Positions 1 to 10,083 of a DNA stretch of 64,000 bases are shown one piece after another (position 1 is the stretch's first letter; every line of letters starts with the position of its first letter). The notes under the pieces were generated by a model. It searched no databases and was not told the DNA's origin. It was given only the letters and a program-made list of their open reading frames with translations. The DNA comes from Aedoeadaptatus urinae (GTDB taxonomy: Bacteria > Bacillota > Clostridia > Tissierellales > Peptoniphilaceae): the NCBI RefSeq assembly GCF_900155585.1, contig NZ_LT707418.1:496001-560000 (forward strand). The letters run 5' to 3'. The position numbers and the translations under genes are program-made.

Positions 1-3000
1 GAATAGGGACCGGTGGAGCGGGAGTGGATTTTTTCGTCGACCAGGTGGTGAAGCTTGAGCATGTACATATAGCCTACGGTGACCGGGTGGTCGAAATCTT
101 CCCCGGTGCGGCCGTCTCTAAGCTGTACCTTGCCGTCGGCGGAGTAGCCGGCTTGCTTCAGTGTGTCGAAAATATCCTGCTCGTTGGCGCCGTCGAATAC
201 GGGAGTGGCTACGTGCCAGCCCAGCTTCTTGGCGGCGAGACCCAAGTGCACTTCCAATACCTGTCCCAGGTTCATACGAGAGGGCACGCCCAAGGGATTC
301 AGCACGATTTGAATGGGACGTCCGTCGGGCATGTAGGGCATGTCTTCCTTGGGAAGGACACGGGAGATAACCCCCTTGTTCCCGTGGCGACCGCACATTT
401 TGTCCCCGACCTGAATCTTGCGCTTCGTGGCGATAAAGACGCGAACCATTTCGTTGACGCCGGGCTGCAGCTCGTCGTCATCGGCGCGGCTGAAGACCTT
501 CACGTCCACGACGATGCCCGCTTCACCGTGGGGCAGGCGGAGGGACGTGTCTCTGACTTCTCTGGCCTTTTCGCCGAAAATGGCGCGCAAAATACGTTCT
601 TCCGCGGAAAGCTCCGTCTCGCCCTTGGGCGTGACCTTGCCGACGAGGATATCGCCGGGATTCACTTCCGCGCCGACGCGGATAATGCCTCTCTCGTCCA
701 AGTCTTTAAGCATGTCGTCGCTGACATTGGAAATGTCCCGGGTGATTTCTTCCGGGCCTAATTTCGTGTCGCGAGCTTCGGCTTCGTATTCCTCGATGTG
801 GAGGGAGGTCAACACGTCGTCGATGACCAGCTCTTCGTTAATGAGCATGGCGTCCTCGTAGTTGTAGCCTTCCCAGTTCATAAAGGCGATGAGAATATTT
901 TTGCCCAAGGCCATTTCCCCTAAGTCCGTGGAGGGGCCGTCGGCGATGACTTCGCCTCGCTTCACCTTTTGACCTTCCGTCACGATGGGGCGTTGGTTAA
1001 TGGTGGTGCCTTGGTTGGCCTTTTCGAATTTATGGAGACGGAAGACGATGTCGTCTTTGCCGTCATCCGGTGTCAGCACGATTTTATCGCTGGATACTTT
1101 TTTAATGGTGCCGTCGTCTGTGGAAATGACGCAGACGCCGGAGTCGCGGGCCGCCTTGTATTCGATCCCCGTGGCCACAATAGGCGCTTCGGTTTTCAAC
1201 AAGGGCACTGCTTGACGCTGCATGTTCGAGCCCATGAGGGCGCGGTTGGCGTCGTCGTTTTCCAGGAAGGGGATCATACTGGTCCCGACGGCGACGATTT
1301 GTTGCGGCGAGACGTCCATGTAGCTGATGTCCTCGCTCTTGTAGACGTCGACGAGGCCGTCGATGCCTCGGGCGATGACTCGGTCGTTAATGAAGTGGCC
1401 GCTTTCATCCACTTTTTCGTCCGCTTGGGCGATGATGTTTTCGTCTTCTACATCGGCGGTAATGTATTCGATATCGTCGGTAACCAAGCCTTCGCCTTTG
1501 ACGACCTTTCTGTAGGGCGCTTCAATGAAGCCGTATTCGTTAATACGGGCAAAGGTGGTTAAGGATGTAATCAAGCCGATGTTCGGACCTTCAGGCGTTT
1601 CGATGGGGCACATTCTTCCGTAGTGGGAGTTGTGCACGTCTCGAACCTCCATGCCGGCCCGGTCCCTGGAAAGACCGCCGGGCCCTAAGGCGGAGAGACG
1701 ACGCTTGTGGGTCAGCTCCGACAGGGGATTGTTTTGGTCCATAAATTGCGACAATTGCGAGGAGCCGAAAAATTCCTTAATGGCCGCCGTCACCGGTCGA
1801 ATGTTGATTAAGGATTGGGGCGTGGCGGAATCGGGATCTTGCACCGCCATGCGTTCGCGAATCACCCGTTCCATACGAGTTAAGCCGATTCGGAATTGGT
1901 TTTGTAAAAGCTCGCCCACGGAACGGATGCGACGATTGCCCAGGTGGTCGATATCGTCGGTTTTACCGATACCGTAGAACAGGTTAAATTCGTAGTTTAC
2001 CGCCGCCAAAATATCGTCCACCAAAATATGCTTCGGGGACAATTCCTTGTAATGTAATTTTAAGCGCGTAAGAAGCTCTTCCCCTTCGTACTCTTCCATG
2101 AGCTCTTTCAGGCGGGGAAGATAGATTTTTTCTCTAAAGCCCAGGGCTTTAAAGTCGATGTCCGTATCCAGAGCATCTGGATCCACGAAGTTGTTCCCGA
2201 GTAGGACGATTTTCTTTTGTTCGCCCAATTCGTCGGGATTGTCGACGAGGATTTCCACCCGGTTAATGCCGGCGTTTTCGATGGCGACGGCCTGCTCACG
2301 GCTGATGCGTTCGCCGGCGGTGCCCATGACTTCGCCGGTTTCGCCGTCGATGACATCCTCCGCCAAAATTTGATTTTGCAGGCGTTCGCGAAGGGCGAGC
2401 TTCTTATTGAATTTGTAGCGGCCCACCTTCGCCATGTCGTAGCGACGGGCGTCGAAAAACATGTTTTCGAAAAGCGACTGGGCGCTTTCTACCGTCGGCG
2501 GCTCACCGGGACGCAGCTTCTTGTAAATTTCCAAGAGCGCTTCCTGTTTGTTGGCGGTTTGATCCTTTTCGAAAACCTTTAAGAGCTCTTCCGTTTCGCC
2601 CATAAGGCGGGTGATTTCCATATTGCTTTCCACGCCGATGGCACGGAGCAAAATCGTAATGGGAATCTTCCGCGTGCGGTCGATGCGCACATTGACCACA
2701 CCTTGGGCGTCGGTTTCGAATTCCAGCCAGGCGCCGCGATTGGGGATCAAGGTCGACGAAAACAATTGCTTGCCCGTCTTGTCGAATTCCACCTTATAAT
2801 ATGCGCCGGGGGAGCGAACCAATTGACTGACCACGACACGTTCCGCCCCGTTAATGACGAAGGTACCCGTGGAGCTCATTAGGGGGAGATCCCCCATGAA
2901 GACTTCTTGTTCCTTCACTTCTCCGGTTTCCGTATTGATAAGCCGGACCTTGACTTTTAATGGTGCCGAATAATTGGTGTCCTTTTCCTTTGCTTCTTCG

Positions 3001-3230
3001 AAATCATACTTTTTCTCTTCGGACACGTAGTAATCCACAAATTCCAGTATGAGATTTCCCGCAAAGTCTTCGATCGGCGAAATATCCCGAAACACTTCCT
3101 TGAGACCTTCGTCGATGAGCCACTTGAACGAATCGGTTTGGACGCCCAAAAGATTTGGTATTTCCAACACGTCATCGATTCTGGAATAGCTCATTCTCTC
3201 CCGTTTACCATATTGAACAGGATGTACCAT
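1..3230 (-). CDS. rpoB: RNA polymerase beta subunit (3' end outside window)
   Basis: Beta subunit of RNA polymerase. The 1,076 residues present run without interruption from an ATG behind an AGGGGTGAGG ribosome site to the window edge, where the sequence still reads [18 protein letters not shown], a conserved stretch near the beta C-terminus. About 100 residues therefore lie outside. The rifampicin-pocket region (about residues 485-530) contains [17 protein letters not shown] followed by [13 protein letters not shown]. The Asp, His and Ser that most often mutate in resistant strains are all wild type, so the enzyme should be drug sensitive. In most Firmicutes rpoB directly follows rplL. Here rplL is 14 kb upstream and the preceding gene is a VanW-family protein, with no clear terminator between. 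Identification is certain. Confidence 0.98.
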   Translation of the reverse strand, partial: MVHPVQYGKRERMSYSRIDDVLEIPNLLGVQTDSFKWLIDEGLKEVFRDISPIEDFAGNLILEFVDYYVSEEKKYDFEEAKEKDTNYSAPLKVKVRLINTETGEVKEQEVFMGDLPLMSSTGTFVINGAERVVVSQLVRSPGAYYKVEFDKTGKQLFSSTLIPNRGAWLEFETDAQGVVNVRIDRTRKIPITILLRAIGVESNMEITRLMGETEELLKVFEKDQTANKQEALLEIYKKLRPGEPPTVESAQSLFENMFFDARRYDMAKVGRYKFNKKLALRERLQNQILAEDVIDGETGEVMGTAGERISREQAVAIENAGINRVEILVDNPDELGEQKKIVLLGNNFVDPDALDTDIDFKALGFREKIYLPRLKELMEEYEGEELLTRLKLHYKELSPKHILVDDILAAVNYEFNLFYGIGKTDDIDHLGNRRIRSVGELLQNQFRIGLTRMERVIRERMAVQDPDSATPQSLINIRPVTAAIKEFFGSSQLSQFMDQNNPLSELTHKRRLSALGPGGLSRDRAGMEVRDVHNSHYGRMCPIETPEGPNIGLITSLTTFARINEYGFIEAPYRKVVKGEGLVTDDIEYITADVEDENIIAQADEKVDESGHFINDRVIARGIDGLVDVYKSEDISYMDVSPQQIVAVGTSMIPFLENDDANRALMGSNMQRQAVPLLKTEAPIVATGIEYKAARDSGVCVISTDDGTIKKVSSDKIVLTPDDGKDDIVFRLHKFEKANQGTTINQRPIVTEGQKVKRGEVIADGPSTDLGEMALGKNILIAFMNWEGYNYEDAMLINEELVIDDVLTSLHIEEYEAEARDTKLGPEEITRDISNVSDDMLKDLDERGIIRVGAEVNPGDILVGKVTPKGETELSAEERILRAIFGEKAREVRDTSLRLPHGEAGIVVDVKVFSRADDDELQPGVNEMVRVFIATKRKIQVGDKMCGRHGNKGVISRVLPKEDMPYMPDGRPIQIVLNPLGVPSRMNLGQVLEVHLGLAAKKLGWHVATPVFDGANEQDIFDTLKQAGYSADGKVQLRDGRTGEDFDHPVTVGYMYMLKLHHLVDEKIHSRSTGPY

Positions 3231-3381
3231 CTAAATTCCTCACCCCTTACAGTTTCTTCGAAAAACAAAAAATGTATGTGTAAGAATTTCCTCATGCATG
3301 AATCGTCAATAACTTACAAATACATCTTCTTTCGTAGCTGCGACCGTCTTTTCCATATAATTTTAGATTATTATGCAATTT

Positions 3382-3387
3382 ATTATA
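3382..3387 (-). promoter_or_regulatory. Possible -10 element for rpoB
   Basis: A perfect TATAAT on the minus strand lies about 150 bases before the rpoB start. No good -35 hexamer is present at 17 bases. It would let rpoB be transcribed independently of the distant rplJL genes. The 187-base gap between rpoB and the upstream gene is AT-rich and shows nothing else clear. Confidence 0.3.
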
Positions 3388-3417
3388 TTAACATGACGTT
3401 CCTTAAAAAGCAAGGAT

Positions 3418-4770
3418 TTATTTTCTCTTTCCGATTAAAACTTTTCCGTCCACGGGAACGTAGCGGCTCTTCGCCACTAAAAAGCGTCGACTCTCTTTTC
3501 CCTCTTGAGAATAGACGGCGTAGGTGTTGTAGATCGATCCGTTCACCTGCTTTTGCAGAACCTTGATTTCCCCGGGGGCCAGATCCGCGGTGTATGTTTC
3601 TTCATTAGATGCCGGCAGGTCCCGCACCTTTTCCGGTACCAGTTGTATGGTGTAGGGCTTTTCTTCACCGGGACCGTAGATGATGCAGCTCAGCTTGCCC
3701 TCTTTCGCCGTCGTTTCGATATACACGGGCTTGGTGTAAGGGTTGGCGAAGATAAAATCCTTGTAGCCGTCGCTCACGGCGCAGTCCAAGCCCTCCTTGG
3801 CATAGGGCACGGGCTTGGAGTGGTTGAATTTCGTGATCACCTCGAGCCCCGCCCGGGCCACGGCATTATACATAGTGGTGGACACCTGACAGACGCCGCC
3901 GCCGATGCCTTCGGTCTCCACGCCGTTTGATACGGTCTTTCCCTTGACGAAGCCGTGGGCCTCGTCGATGCCGCCGATGGTGGAAAGAAAGGAAATTTTT
4001 TCTCCCGGCGCCAAGACGATGCGGCGGAAAAACCTCGCGCCCACCTCCACATTGGTGGTGCGGTTTTTGTCCTTCACGTCGTATTCGGTGACGGCTGTGG
4101 CCATTTTCGCGTCGATCCCCGCCAGAGCCCGGGCCTCGATGGCGGGCTCTACGGTTTTCGTCTGAATCTCTACGGACCCGTCGATGCCGTGAGACAGATC
4201 TACGATGGCGCGGGTCGTGTCGGGCACTTCGCCTTGGTTGCCCGGGCGAATGACGACCTTGTCCCCTTCCATGGCCACGGTGGCGGGCTTCGCCGTGGCA
4301 TAGAGGACGCCGTCCAGGCTCCTGAGCCTGCGGTTAAGCACGGCTTCATCCACCTCCAGGGGCGTGTGCACGGCTTCCCGCTTAAAAGCTTGGGCCATGC
4401 GGCCGATAAAGGGACGGCTCCGGCTTTCCTTTAAGGCATCCTTCGCCGCCTGCTCCCCGTTGACGGAGAGGCCCAGTTGGCCGGCCGTCAAGACGGTGGA
4501 TTTTTTCTTATGGGTCAGGGTAACGGCCTTTTTTTGAAAATCGCCGCGATGCTTATTTATTTTTTTCTCCGCAGCCTTTACCGTCAGAAAACCTAATCCA
4601 TTGCCGCAGTAACGGGTCCCCGGACTGATGATGCCGAAGGAGGGCAAAAGGCCCATGCAGATGAAACAGGCCAGGACCACGGCGCCCGCCATGGTGGCCA
4701 TGCGTTTTCTCTTCTGTTTTTTTAACAGGCGCCGCTTCTTGTGGCGGCGGTATAGGTAGTCTTTCTCCAT
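3418..4770 (-). CDS. VanW-family peptidoglycan-associated membrane protein
   Basis: A 450-residue protein with a basic N-terminus (KKRRLLKKQKRKR), one membrane segment at about residues 25-45, then a long exported part. The middle resembles the YoaR/PG_binding_4 module. The VanW domain follows, with LAPGEKISF, the GIGGGVCQVSTTMYNA block and the FNHSKPV segment. Such proteins are linked to cell-wall biology and glycopeptide clusters, but their reaction is not established. The start is the ATG that overlaps the nth stop by one base (TAATG), with AAGGAG upstream; a longer reading frame exists but lacks a good ribosome site. It appears to be the last gene of queG-nth-vanW. The same PG_binding_4-like module seems present in the L,D-transpeptidase at 11800-13182. 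Confidence 0.85.
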   Translation of the reverse strand: MEKDYLYRRHKKRRLLKKQKRKRMATMAGAVVLACFICMGLLPSFGIISPGTRYCGNGLGFLTVKAAEKKINKHRGDFQKKAVTLTHKKKSTVLTAGQLGLSVNGEQAAKDALKESRSRPFIGRMAQAFKREAVHTPLEVDEAVLNRRLRSLDGVLYATAKPATVAMEGDKVVIRPGNQGEVPDTTRAIVDLSHGIDGSVEIQTKTVEPAIEARALAGIDAKMATAVTEYDVKDKNRTTNVEVGARFFRRIVLAPGEKISFLSTIGGIDEAHGFVKGKTVSNGVETEGIGGGVCQVSTTMYNAVARAGLEVITKFNHSKPVPYAKEGLDCAVSDGYKDFIFANPYTKPVYIETTAKEGKLSCIIYGPGEEKPYTIQLVPEKVRDLPASNEETYTADLAPGEIKVLQKQVNGSIYNTYAVYSQEGKESRRFLVAKSRYVPVDGKVLIGKRK

Positions 4771-5411
4771 TAGCTCGATGCTCCTTGTACGTGCAGGCAG
4801 AGATCCCTCAGCTCGCATTCTTCGCAGAGAGGCCGTTGGGCCTTACAGATTCTTCTGCCTAAAAAGATTAACAGGTGGTGACCCTTCGACCATTTTTCCT
4901 TGGGCCATATAGCCATAAGCTGTTTTTCCGTGCCGTCCACATTTTTGCTTTCGGCGAGGCCCAGGCGATTGGACACGCGAAAGACGTGGGTGTCTACGGC
5001 GATGGCGGGAATGCCCAGCACATTGGAGGCCACTACATTGGCGGTCTTTCGCCCGACGCCGGGAAGGGTCATTAAAGCCTCGATGGTAGGGGGAATGTCG
5101 CCGCCCCAGGAATCTAAAATAATGCGGGATGCCGCCAAAATGTTTTTCGCCTTATTTCGATAGACGCCGCAGCTTTTTATATAGCCTTCAAGCTCCTCTT
5201 GAGACAAGGTTACCATTTTTTCCGGGGTATTATGCTCTTGAAAGAGGACCTTCGTTACTTTATTTACCCGCACGTCCGTGCATTGAGCTGACAAAATCGT
5301 GGCGATTAAAAGCTCATAGGGCGTGGTGTAGTCCAACTCCGCCCGGGCATCGGGAAACATTTTTTCCAATCGATCGTAGACTTTTAAGGCGTCTTCCTTC
5401 GTTAAAGGCAT
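4770..5411 (-). CDS. nth: Endonuclease III, DNA base-excision repair
   Basis: DNA glycosylase/AP lyase that removes oxidised pyrimidines. The 213 residues match the usual length (E. coli has 211). The helix-hairpin-helix reads LPGVGRKTANVV and contains the catalytic lysine; the catalytic aspartate is in VDTHVFRV. The C-terminal 4Fe-4S ligands are spaced C-X6-C-X2-C-X5-C. The chosen ATG lies one base after the queG stop, behind AGAGGAAG; an upstream in-frame start would run into queG. Overlap with the VanW gene start suggests translational coupling. Confidence 0.96.
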   Translation of the reverse strand: MPLTKEDALKVYDRLEKMFPDARAELDYTTPYELLIATILSAQCTDVRVNKVTKVLFQEHNTPEKMVTLSQEELEGYIKSCGVYRNKAKNILAASRIILDSWGGDIPPTIEALMTLPGVGRKTANVVASNVLGIPAIAVDTHVFRVSNRLGLAESKNVDGTEKQLMAIWPKEKWSKGHHLLIFLGRRICKAQRPLCEECELRDLCLHVQGASS

Positions 5412-5412
5412 A

Positions 5413-6321
5413 TTACTTCTTCCTCTCATCAAAATAACGACGTATGTAGGCGGCATTTTTCACCCACTGTTTTTTTCCGCGCCAGGACCCACTGAGGCGG
5501 CCGTAGCGTTTTTTAAAGGAGCGGTTCGTCTCCTCCTCCAGCCCCTCTAAGGGAATGTGGTGAACGGGGTCTTGCTCCTCGTAAACCACGTCGATCCCCA
5601 CGTTCTTCGGGCAGACCATTTGGCACACGTCGCAGCCGTAAATCCAATCGGCCATCACCGCCCGCTCTCCATCCGACAGTTCGCCCCGCTTTTGAGTGAT
5701 CCAGGAGCGGCAGCGGCCGGGATGCAGCACGCCGCTCATGTCGATGGCATGTCCCGGGCAGGCGTCGACACAGGCTCTGCAATCGCCGCAGCTGTCACGA
5801 GAGACGCTGACTTCGCCGCCCTCTATATTCGTAAGCAAAAGACCGATGGCCACATAGCTGCCTAAACGGCAATGAATAAAGCTGCCGTTTCTTCCGATAA
5901 AGCCCTTGCCCGTCATGGCGGCGAAGCCCCGCTCGTACAAAGGCCCCGTGTCCACTTGGCGGTGAAATTGAATGCCCGGCTCTGTCTCTCGTAAATAATT
6001 TTCCAGGCCGGCCATTTTTTCATTTAAGATCAAGTGGTAATCCCTGTCCCGCGAAAAGCCCGCCAAGCGACCGTAGCCTTCCTTCGGCGCCGGCTCGCGA
6101 TCGGAAAAGGGCACTTGCTCAAAGGCGACGAAAATAGACTTCACCGAAGGCAGAGACTGCGCCGGATCCATGCGCAGGGCCAAGTCCTCTTCTTCGATGG
6201 GTAGCATATCTCCCGCCGCTTTTCTTTTCGCGAAAACAGAAGCCATGGCATCCAGCGAACGGGCCGGCACCAAAGCCAAATCGTGAAAATGCAGGCGGTC
6301 TTTGATTCTGTCTACTTCCAT
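5413..6321 (-). CDS. queG: Epoxyqueuosine reductase
   Basis: Catalyses the last step of queuosine synthesis in tRNA, reducing epoxyqueuosine to queuosine with cobalamin and two 4Fe-4S clusters. The 302 residues contain the catalytic region VDTGPLYERGF and two ferredoxin-like cysteine sets, CGDCRACVDACPGHAI and CDVCQMVCPKN. It lacks the C-terminal HEAT-like extension found in some homologues, as is usual for short Firmicute forms. It starts at an ATG behind AAAGGA and is divergent from rodA, with 58 bases between the two starts. Confidence 0.94.
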   Translation of the reverse strand: MEVDRIKDRLHFHDLALVPARSLDAMASVFAKRKAAGDMLPIEEEDLALRMDPAQSLPSVKSIFVAFEQVPFSDREPAPKEGYGRLAGFSRDRDYHLILNEKMAGLENYLRETEPGIQFHRQVDTGPLYERGFAAMTGKGFIGRNGSFIHCRLGSYVAIGLLLTNIEGGEVSVSRDSCGDCRACVDACPGHAIDMSGVLHPGRCRSWITQKRGELSDGERAVMADWIYGCDVCQMVCPKNVGIDVVYEEQDPVHHIPLEGLEEETNRSFKKRYGRLSGSWRGKKQWVKNAAYIRRYFDERKK

Positions 6322-6342
6322 CCCAAATCCTTTCTATTGTTG

Positions 6343-6348
6343 TATAAT
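6343..6348 (+). promoter_or_regulatory. -10 element of the rodA promoter in a divergent region
   Basis: TATAAT 32 bases before the rodA start. The -35 region is poor. The same 58-base gap also contains TATTAT/TATACA on the minus strand, which could serve queG. Confidence 0.5.
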
Positions 6349-6379
6349 AATACTATCACACTCTGACAAAGGAGATACT

Positions 6380-7621
6380 ATGATTCAGCGAAAGCTTTTT
6401 GAAAAAATAAAGCCTTTTTTTACGCGTGAAAATCCGGGCAAGTGGGATGTGGATCGAAGCCTGATCCTCATCGTCGCCGCCATTACGCTTTTGGGCTTCG
6501 TGGCCCTGTCCTCGGCGACTCTGTCCTACGGCAACCGCCCCTTTTTAATGAAGCAGGGCATCGCCACCCTGCTGGGCACGGCCATCGCCTGCGGATTGAT
6601 GCTGGTGGACTACCGCATCTGGCGAAGCTACTACCCCTTTCTTTACGGCCTCAGCGTCGTCCTCTTGGCGGCGACGCTCCTCTTCGGTCACGGGGACACG
6701 ACCTGGGGATCCAAGAGCTGGCTCGCCATCGGTCCCATTAACTTTCAGCCGGCGGAATTCGTCAAGATCTTTCTCGTCATCTGCTTCGCCTTCTATTTGG
6801 AAGCCCACGGCGACAAAATCAACGAGCCGAAGGAACTGGCCAAGGCCCTCGTCTTCGCCGGATTTCCCGTAGGCCTGATTATGCTTCAGCCGGACTTCGG
6901 CACGGCCATGGTCTTTCTCTTTTTCATCGCCGTCATGTTGTTTTTTTCGGACGTGGACTGGAAATATATTTTCGGCGCCATGGGGGCAGGCTTTTTATCT
7001 CTGCCCATCCTCTATGCCCGCCTGGACGATTACCAAAAGGACCGGATCCTCGACTTTTTAAAGCCCGACGCCAACACATCGGGCAGCGGCTATCAGGCCT
7101 ACGAGGGTCGCATCGCCATCGGCGACGGCCGCCTCTTCGGCCGCGGCCTTTACAAGGGGCCCCAAACCCAATTTAATTTTATCCCCACGAAGGAAACGGA
7201 CTTTATCTTTCCCGTCCTCGTAGAGGAATTGGGCTTTCTCGGCGGCGCCTTTCTCTTGCTCCTATATGCTCTGTTGTTTTATCGGCTCCTGTCATTGACG
7301 AAGCTGGCGAAGGACAAGAGCGGTCAGCTGATGATTTTCGGCTTTTTAAGTATTCTCTTCATCCACATTTGGGAGAACATGGGCATGACCTTGGGGCTTA
7401 TGCCCGTCACCGGCATCCCCCTTCCCTTTATCAGCTACGGCGGCACTTTCCAAATGGTGAACCTGGCCATGATCGGTCTGTGCCTCAGCGTACGCTACCA
7501 CCGCTCTGCTAAAAAAAGAGAGTATCACCTGCCGAGCTTTCTTTCAGGCGTCGTCGATCGAATCGGCGACTTTCAGGAGCGCCAGTGGAGTAAAGAGCGC
7601 TTAAATCGTCGAAAGAGATAA
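6380..7621 (+). CDS. rodA: SEDS-family peptidoglycan glycosyltransferase RodA
   Basis: Integral membrane polymerase for side-wall peptidoglycan, of the RodA/FtsW/SpoVE family. The 413 residues carry about ten membrane segments. Family motifs include GSKSWLAIGPINFQPAEFVK, the LQPDFGTAMV block, GRGLYKGPQTQFNFIPTKETDFIF, the EELGF segment and the GIPLPFISYGGTF loop. RodA rather than FtsW is preferred because of ETDFIF with LGLMPVTGIPLPF and the lack of division-gene neighbours. The start is the ATG behind AAAGGAG; an upstream in-frame start overlaps queG and lacks a ribosome site. The gene stands alone, followed by rplY after 154 bases in which no terminator is clear. Confidence 0.93.
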   Translation: MIQRKLFEKIKPFFTRENPGKWDVDRSLILIVAAITLLGFVALSSATLSYGNRPFLMKQGIATLLGTAIACGLMLVDYRIWRSYYPFLYGLSVVLLAATLLFGHGDTTWGSKSWLAIGPINFQPAEFVKIFLVICFAFYLEAHGDKINEPKELAKALVFAGFPVGLIMLQPDFGTAMVFLFFIAVMLFFSDVDWKYIFGAMGAGFLSLPILYARLDDYQKDRILDFLKPDANTSGSGYQAYEGRIAIGDGRLFGRGLYKGPQTQFNFIPTKETDFIFPVLVEELGFLGGAFLLLLYALLFYRLLSLTKLAKDKSGQLMIFGFLSILFIHIWENMGMTLGLMPVTGIPLPFISYGGTFQMVNLAMIGLCLSVRYHRSAKKREYHLPSFLSGVVDRIGDFQERQWSKERLNRRKR

Positions 7622-7739
7622 ACCGACCGACTTTATTATTTTCGCCGCCCATAAATCTTTTCGAAGGCATATTCTTCTTTTCAGAGAGAAAAACCACGAC
7701 AAAGTGAATGAAAACGTGGAAATGAAGCACAAATTCAGG

Positions 7740-7745
7740 TATAAT
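7740..7745 (+). promoter_or_regulatory. -10 element for rplY
   Basis: TATAAT 30 bases before the rplY start. The matching -35 (TGGAAA at 17 bases) is weak. Confidence 0.45.
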
Positions 7746-7775
7746 ATATTGCTGAGTAAACAAAGGAGGAAATGA

Positions 7776-8432
7776 ATGAACACCATTAAATTAAATTTAG
7801 TTAATCGCGAACACACGGGCACGGCCGGCGCGAAGAAGACCAGAGCCGAAGGCTACGTCCCCGGCATCTTCTATGCTCAAGACTCCGAGCCCGTCGCCGT
7901 TGCCGCCAAGGCCAACGAATTGGAAAAAGTTGTCGATGAAGCCGGTACATCCGCTTTGGTCGACGTCAATGTCAACGGAAAAGATTACAAGATCCTTTTT
8001 AAGGAAATCCAATCCCATCCCTACAAGAATCAACTGATGCACTTCGATGCCTACGGCGTAAACCTGAAAGAAAAAATCAAACTGTCCATCCCCGTCGTAT
8101 TGGAAGGCCGCGAAGACATTCGCGTCCAACCCTCCGTCTTGTTGCAACTGTTGGAAGAAGTCGAAGTCGAATGCTTGCCCACCAGCCTTCCCTCCGAAGG
8201 TGTTGCCAATGTCGCTGATATGCAAATCGGCGATACCTTAACCGTCGCCGACTTAGACGTGGCATCCATCGCCGACATCGAAGTTTTGACGGACCTGGAA
8301 GAAGCCGTATGCTCCTTACAAGAGCCTCGTGAAGAATCCGTTGAAGACGAGGAAGAAACAAGCGCCGATGCAGCTGACGTACCCACCGTCGGTGAAACCG
8401 AATCGAGCGAAGAAGAAGCTGAAGAAGAATAA
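7776..8432 (+). CDS. rplY: 50S ribosomal protein L25, CTC/TL5 form
   Basis: Binds 5S rRNA. The 218 residues have the two-domain CTC layout: an N-terminal L25 domain (about 1-90, with RAEGYVPGIFY and HPYKNQLMHFDAYGV), a TL5-type beta domain (about 95-185) and a very acidic tail rich in Glu and Asp. Long-form proteins are often also called general stress protein Ctc. The start follows AGGAGG at good spacing. A strong terminator follows. No partner gene (such as pth, its common neighbour) is in the window. Confidence 0.93.
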   Translation: MNTIKLNLVNREHTGTAGAKKTRAEGYVPGIFYAQDSEPVAVAAKANELEKVVDEAGTSALVDVNVNGKDYKILFKEIQSHPYKNQLMHFDAYGVNLKEKIKLSIPVVLEGREDIRVQPSVLLQLLEEVEVECLPTSLPSEGVANVADMQIGDTLTVADLDVASIADIEVLTDLEEAVCSLQEPREESVEDEEETSADAADVPTVGETESSEEEAEEE

Positions 8433-8459
8433 TCGGACCGCCCTTGCGGTTCATGAAAG

Positions 8460-8490
8460 AATAAGATCGGATAGCCGGTCTTATTTTTTT
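8460..8490 (+). terminator. Intrinsic terminator of rplY
   Basis: An 11-base stem (AATAAGATCGG with CCGGTCTTATT), a four-base loop, then a run of T. Confidence 0.85.
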
Positions 8491-8511
8491 GCGCCGTAAA
8501 TTCCCGAGCAT

Positions 8512-8546
8512 AAAAAAGCGCCGAGGAGATTTTCTCTCATCGACGC
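8512..8546 (-). terminator. Intrinsic terminator of nhaC
   Basis: On the minus strand a 12-base imperfect stem beginning GCGTCGATGAGA with an AAAA-containing loop is followed by six T. It faces the rplY terminator. Confidence 0.8.
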
Positions 8547-8553
8547 ATTATTT

Positions 8554-9933
8554 TTACTTCACTGCAGAGGACGACACCGGCATATCCTTTTCAAAATCCC
8601 ATTTGTCCTTGGGATCGGCGTAGCGAATGAAAATCGACGCCAGGGCAAAGAGAGCCAGCAGGCCTTGGTACCAGAGGAAGGGAATGATTTCCACGGGAGA
8701 GACCGCCGCCGCCCCCAGCTCCTTGGTAAGCCCCGCGGCGATTAGAATTTGTGCGCCGTAGGGAATGATCCCCTGCATGACGCAGGAGAAGGCGTCGAGG
8801 AGGGATGCGGAGCGCCTGGGATCCACTTGAAAGTCCCTGGAAATTTCCTTCGCCACAGGCCCGTCAATAATAATGGCCACCGTATTGTTCGCCGTGGCGG
8901 CGTCGGTAACCAGAGTCAACAGGGCGATGGAAAATTCCGCCGACTTCACGTCCTTAGCAAAGCCGCTGATCCTTTGCACCAACCATTCGATGCCGCCGTT
9001 TTGAGAGACCATGTAGGAAAGGCCACCGGTGAGCATGGACAGGAGGAAGATCTCGAACATGCCGCTGAAGCCCTCAAAGATGTTTTGAGCGAAGCTCATC
9101 ATGGTGAGCCCGCCGGTAGCTATGCCGATGATCCCGGAAAGGACGATGCCGCTGGTGAGGACCAAAAAGACGTTCATGCCGGCCAATGCGGAAATTAACA
9201 CGAAGAGATAGGGAATGATCAGGACGAAGCTGTAGCTCAAATCGTCCAGCACCACATGGCCTGTGGGCTTGCCGACAAAGAGAAAGATCACGAAGGTTAT
9301 GATCGCCGCGGGTAGGGCGATTTTTATATTCGCCCGGAACTTATCTCTCATTTCCACATTCTGCGTCCGCGTCGCGGCAATGGTGGTGTCGGAAATAACG
9401 GAAAGGTTGTCGCCGAACATGGCGCCGCCTACCAGGGCACCGATCACCAGTGCCAGGGGCAGATTCCCCTTTTGTGCCACGCCTACAGCAATGGGGCCGA
9501 CGGCGGAGATGGTGCCCACGGACGTTCCCGTGGAAAGAGAAATAAAGCAGCTGATGAGAAAAATTCCCGAGGTAATGTATTGAACGGGAATCAGAGACAG
9601 GGCGAAGTTGACCACGGAGTCCACGCCGCCGGAGGATTTCGACACGGTGGCGAAGGCGCCGGCCAATATGTAAATCAAACACATAATGATGATGTTTTCG
9701 TCGCCGCAGCCTCGCACGAAGGTGTTGAACTTGTCGTCGATCGAGCCCTTAAACATGACAAAGGCCAAAATAACGGCGGGAAGAATACACACCGGTGCTG
9801 CCACTTGGTAAAAGGCCATTTCCACGCCCATGGCATTTAAAATAAGCCCCGTGGCGAGATATACCAACACGAATAGAATAAAGGGTAAAAGCGCCGCGCC
9901 GTTGGCTTTCACATGTACTTTTTCATCTCCCAT
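8554..9933 (-). CDS. nhaC: NhaC-family Na+/H+ antiporter
   Basis: Polytopic inner-membrane antiporter of 459 residues with about eleven hydrophobic segments. NhaC-type blocks are visible: STGTSVGTISAVGPIAVGVA, GGAMFGDNLSVISDTTIAATRTQ, TDAATANNTVAIIIDGPVA and the late MQGIIPYGAQILIAAGL. It probably exchanges Na+ for H+ for pH and sodium homeostasis. Substrate cannot be fixed from sequence, because the same superfamily includes malate/lactate and amino-acid exchangers. The ATG behind AGGAGG was chosen; a longer frame extends over the promoter and is rejected. Single-gene unit with its own promoter and terminator. Confidence 0.88.
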   Translation of the reverse strand: MGDEKVHVKANGAALLPFILFVLVYLATGLILNAMGVEMAFYQVAAPVCILPAVILAFVMFKGSIDDKFNTFVRGCGDENIIIMCLIYILAGAFATVSKSSGGVDSVVNFALSLIPVQYITSGIFLISCFISLSTGTSVGTISAVGPIAVGVAQKGNLPLALVIGALVGGAMFGDNLSVISDTTIAATRTQNVEMRDKFRANIKIALPAAIITFVIFLFVGKPTGHVVLDDLSYSFVLIIPYLFVLISALAGMNVFLVLTSGIVLSGIIGIATGGLTMMSFAQNIFEGFSGMFEIFLLSMLTGGLSYMVSQNGGIEWLVQRISGFAKDVKSAEFSIALLTLVTDAATANNTVAIIIDGPVAKEISRDFQVDPRRSASLLDAFSCVMQGIIPYGAQILIAAGLTKELGAAAVSPVEIIPFLWYQGLLALFALASIFIRYADPKDKWDFEKDMPVSSSAVK

Positions 9934-10003
9934 AACGTCCTCCTCATAGTCTCGATACAAATGATGGTTCTCCCCTTTCGAGGCGAACCGGTTCCTCAAG
10001 GTC

Positions 10004-10032
10004 ATTATAGTGGAGCACTTACCCTTTGTAAA
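10004..10032 (-). promoter_or_regulatory. Sigma-A-type promoter of nhaC
   Basis: Minus strand TTTACA, 17 bases, TATAAT. The resulting leader is about 65 bases and contains a short GAGG/CCTC hairpin. No known sodium riboswitch was recognised. Confidence 0.8.
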
Positions 10033-10049
10033 GAATGGCCGCACGCCAC

Positions 10050-10077
10050 AAAAAAACTCCCGCATCAAAAGCGGGAG
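10050..10077 (-). terminator. Intrinsic terminator of ribU
   Basis: Perfect 7-base GC-rich stem (CTCCCGC/GCGGGAG), 7-base loop and a run of seven T. Confidence 0.9.
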
Positions 10078-10083
10078 CTTTCA

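Noticed and set aside
24-3175. Open frames on the plus strand and in other frames across rpoB
   Set aside because: They lie opposite or out of frame with a continuous, clearly recognisable beta subunit and lack ribosome sites.
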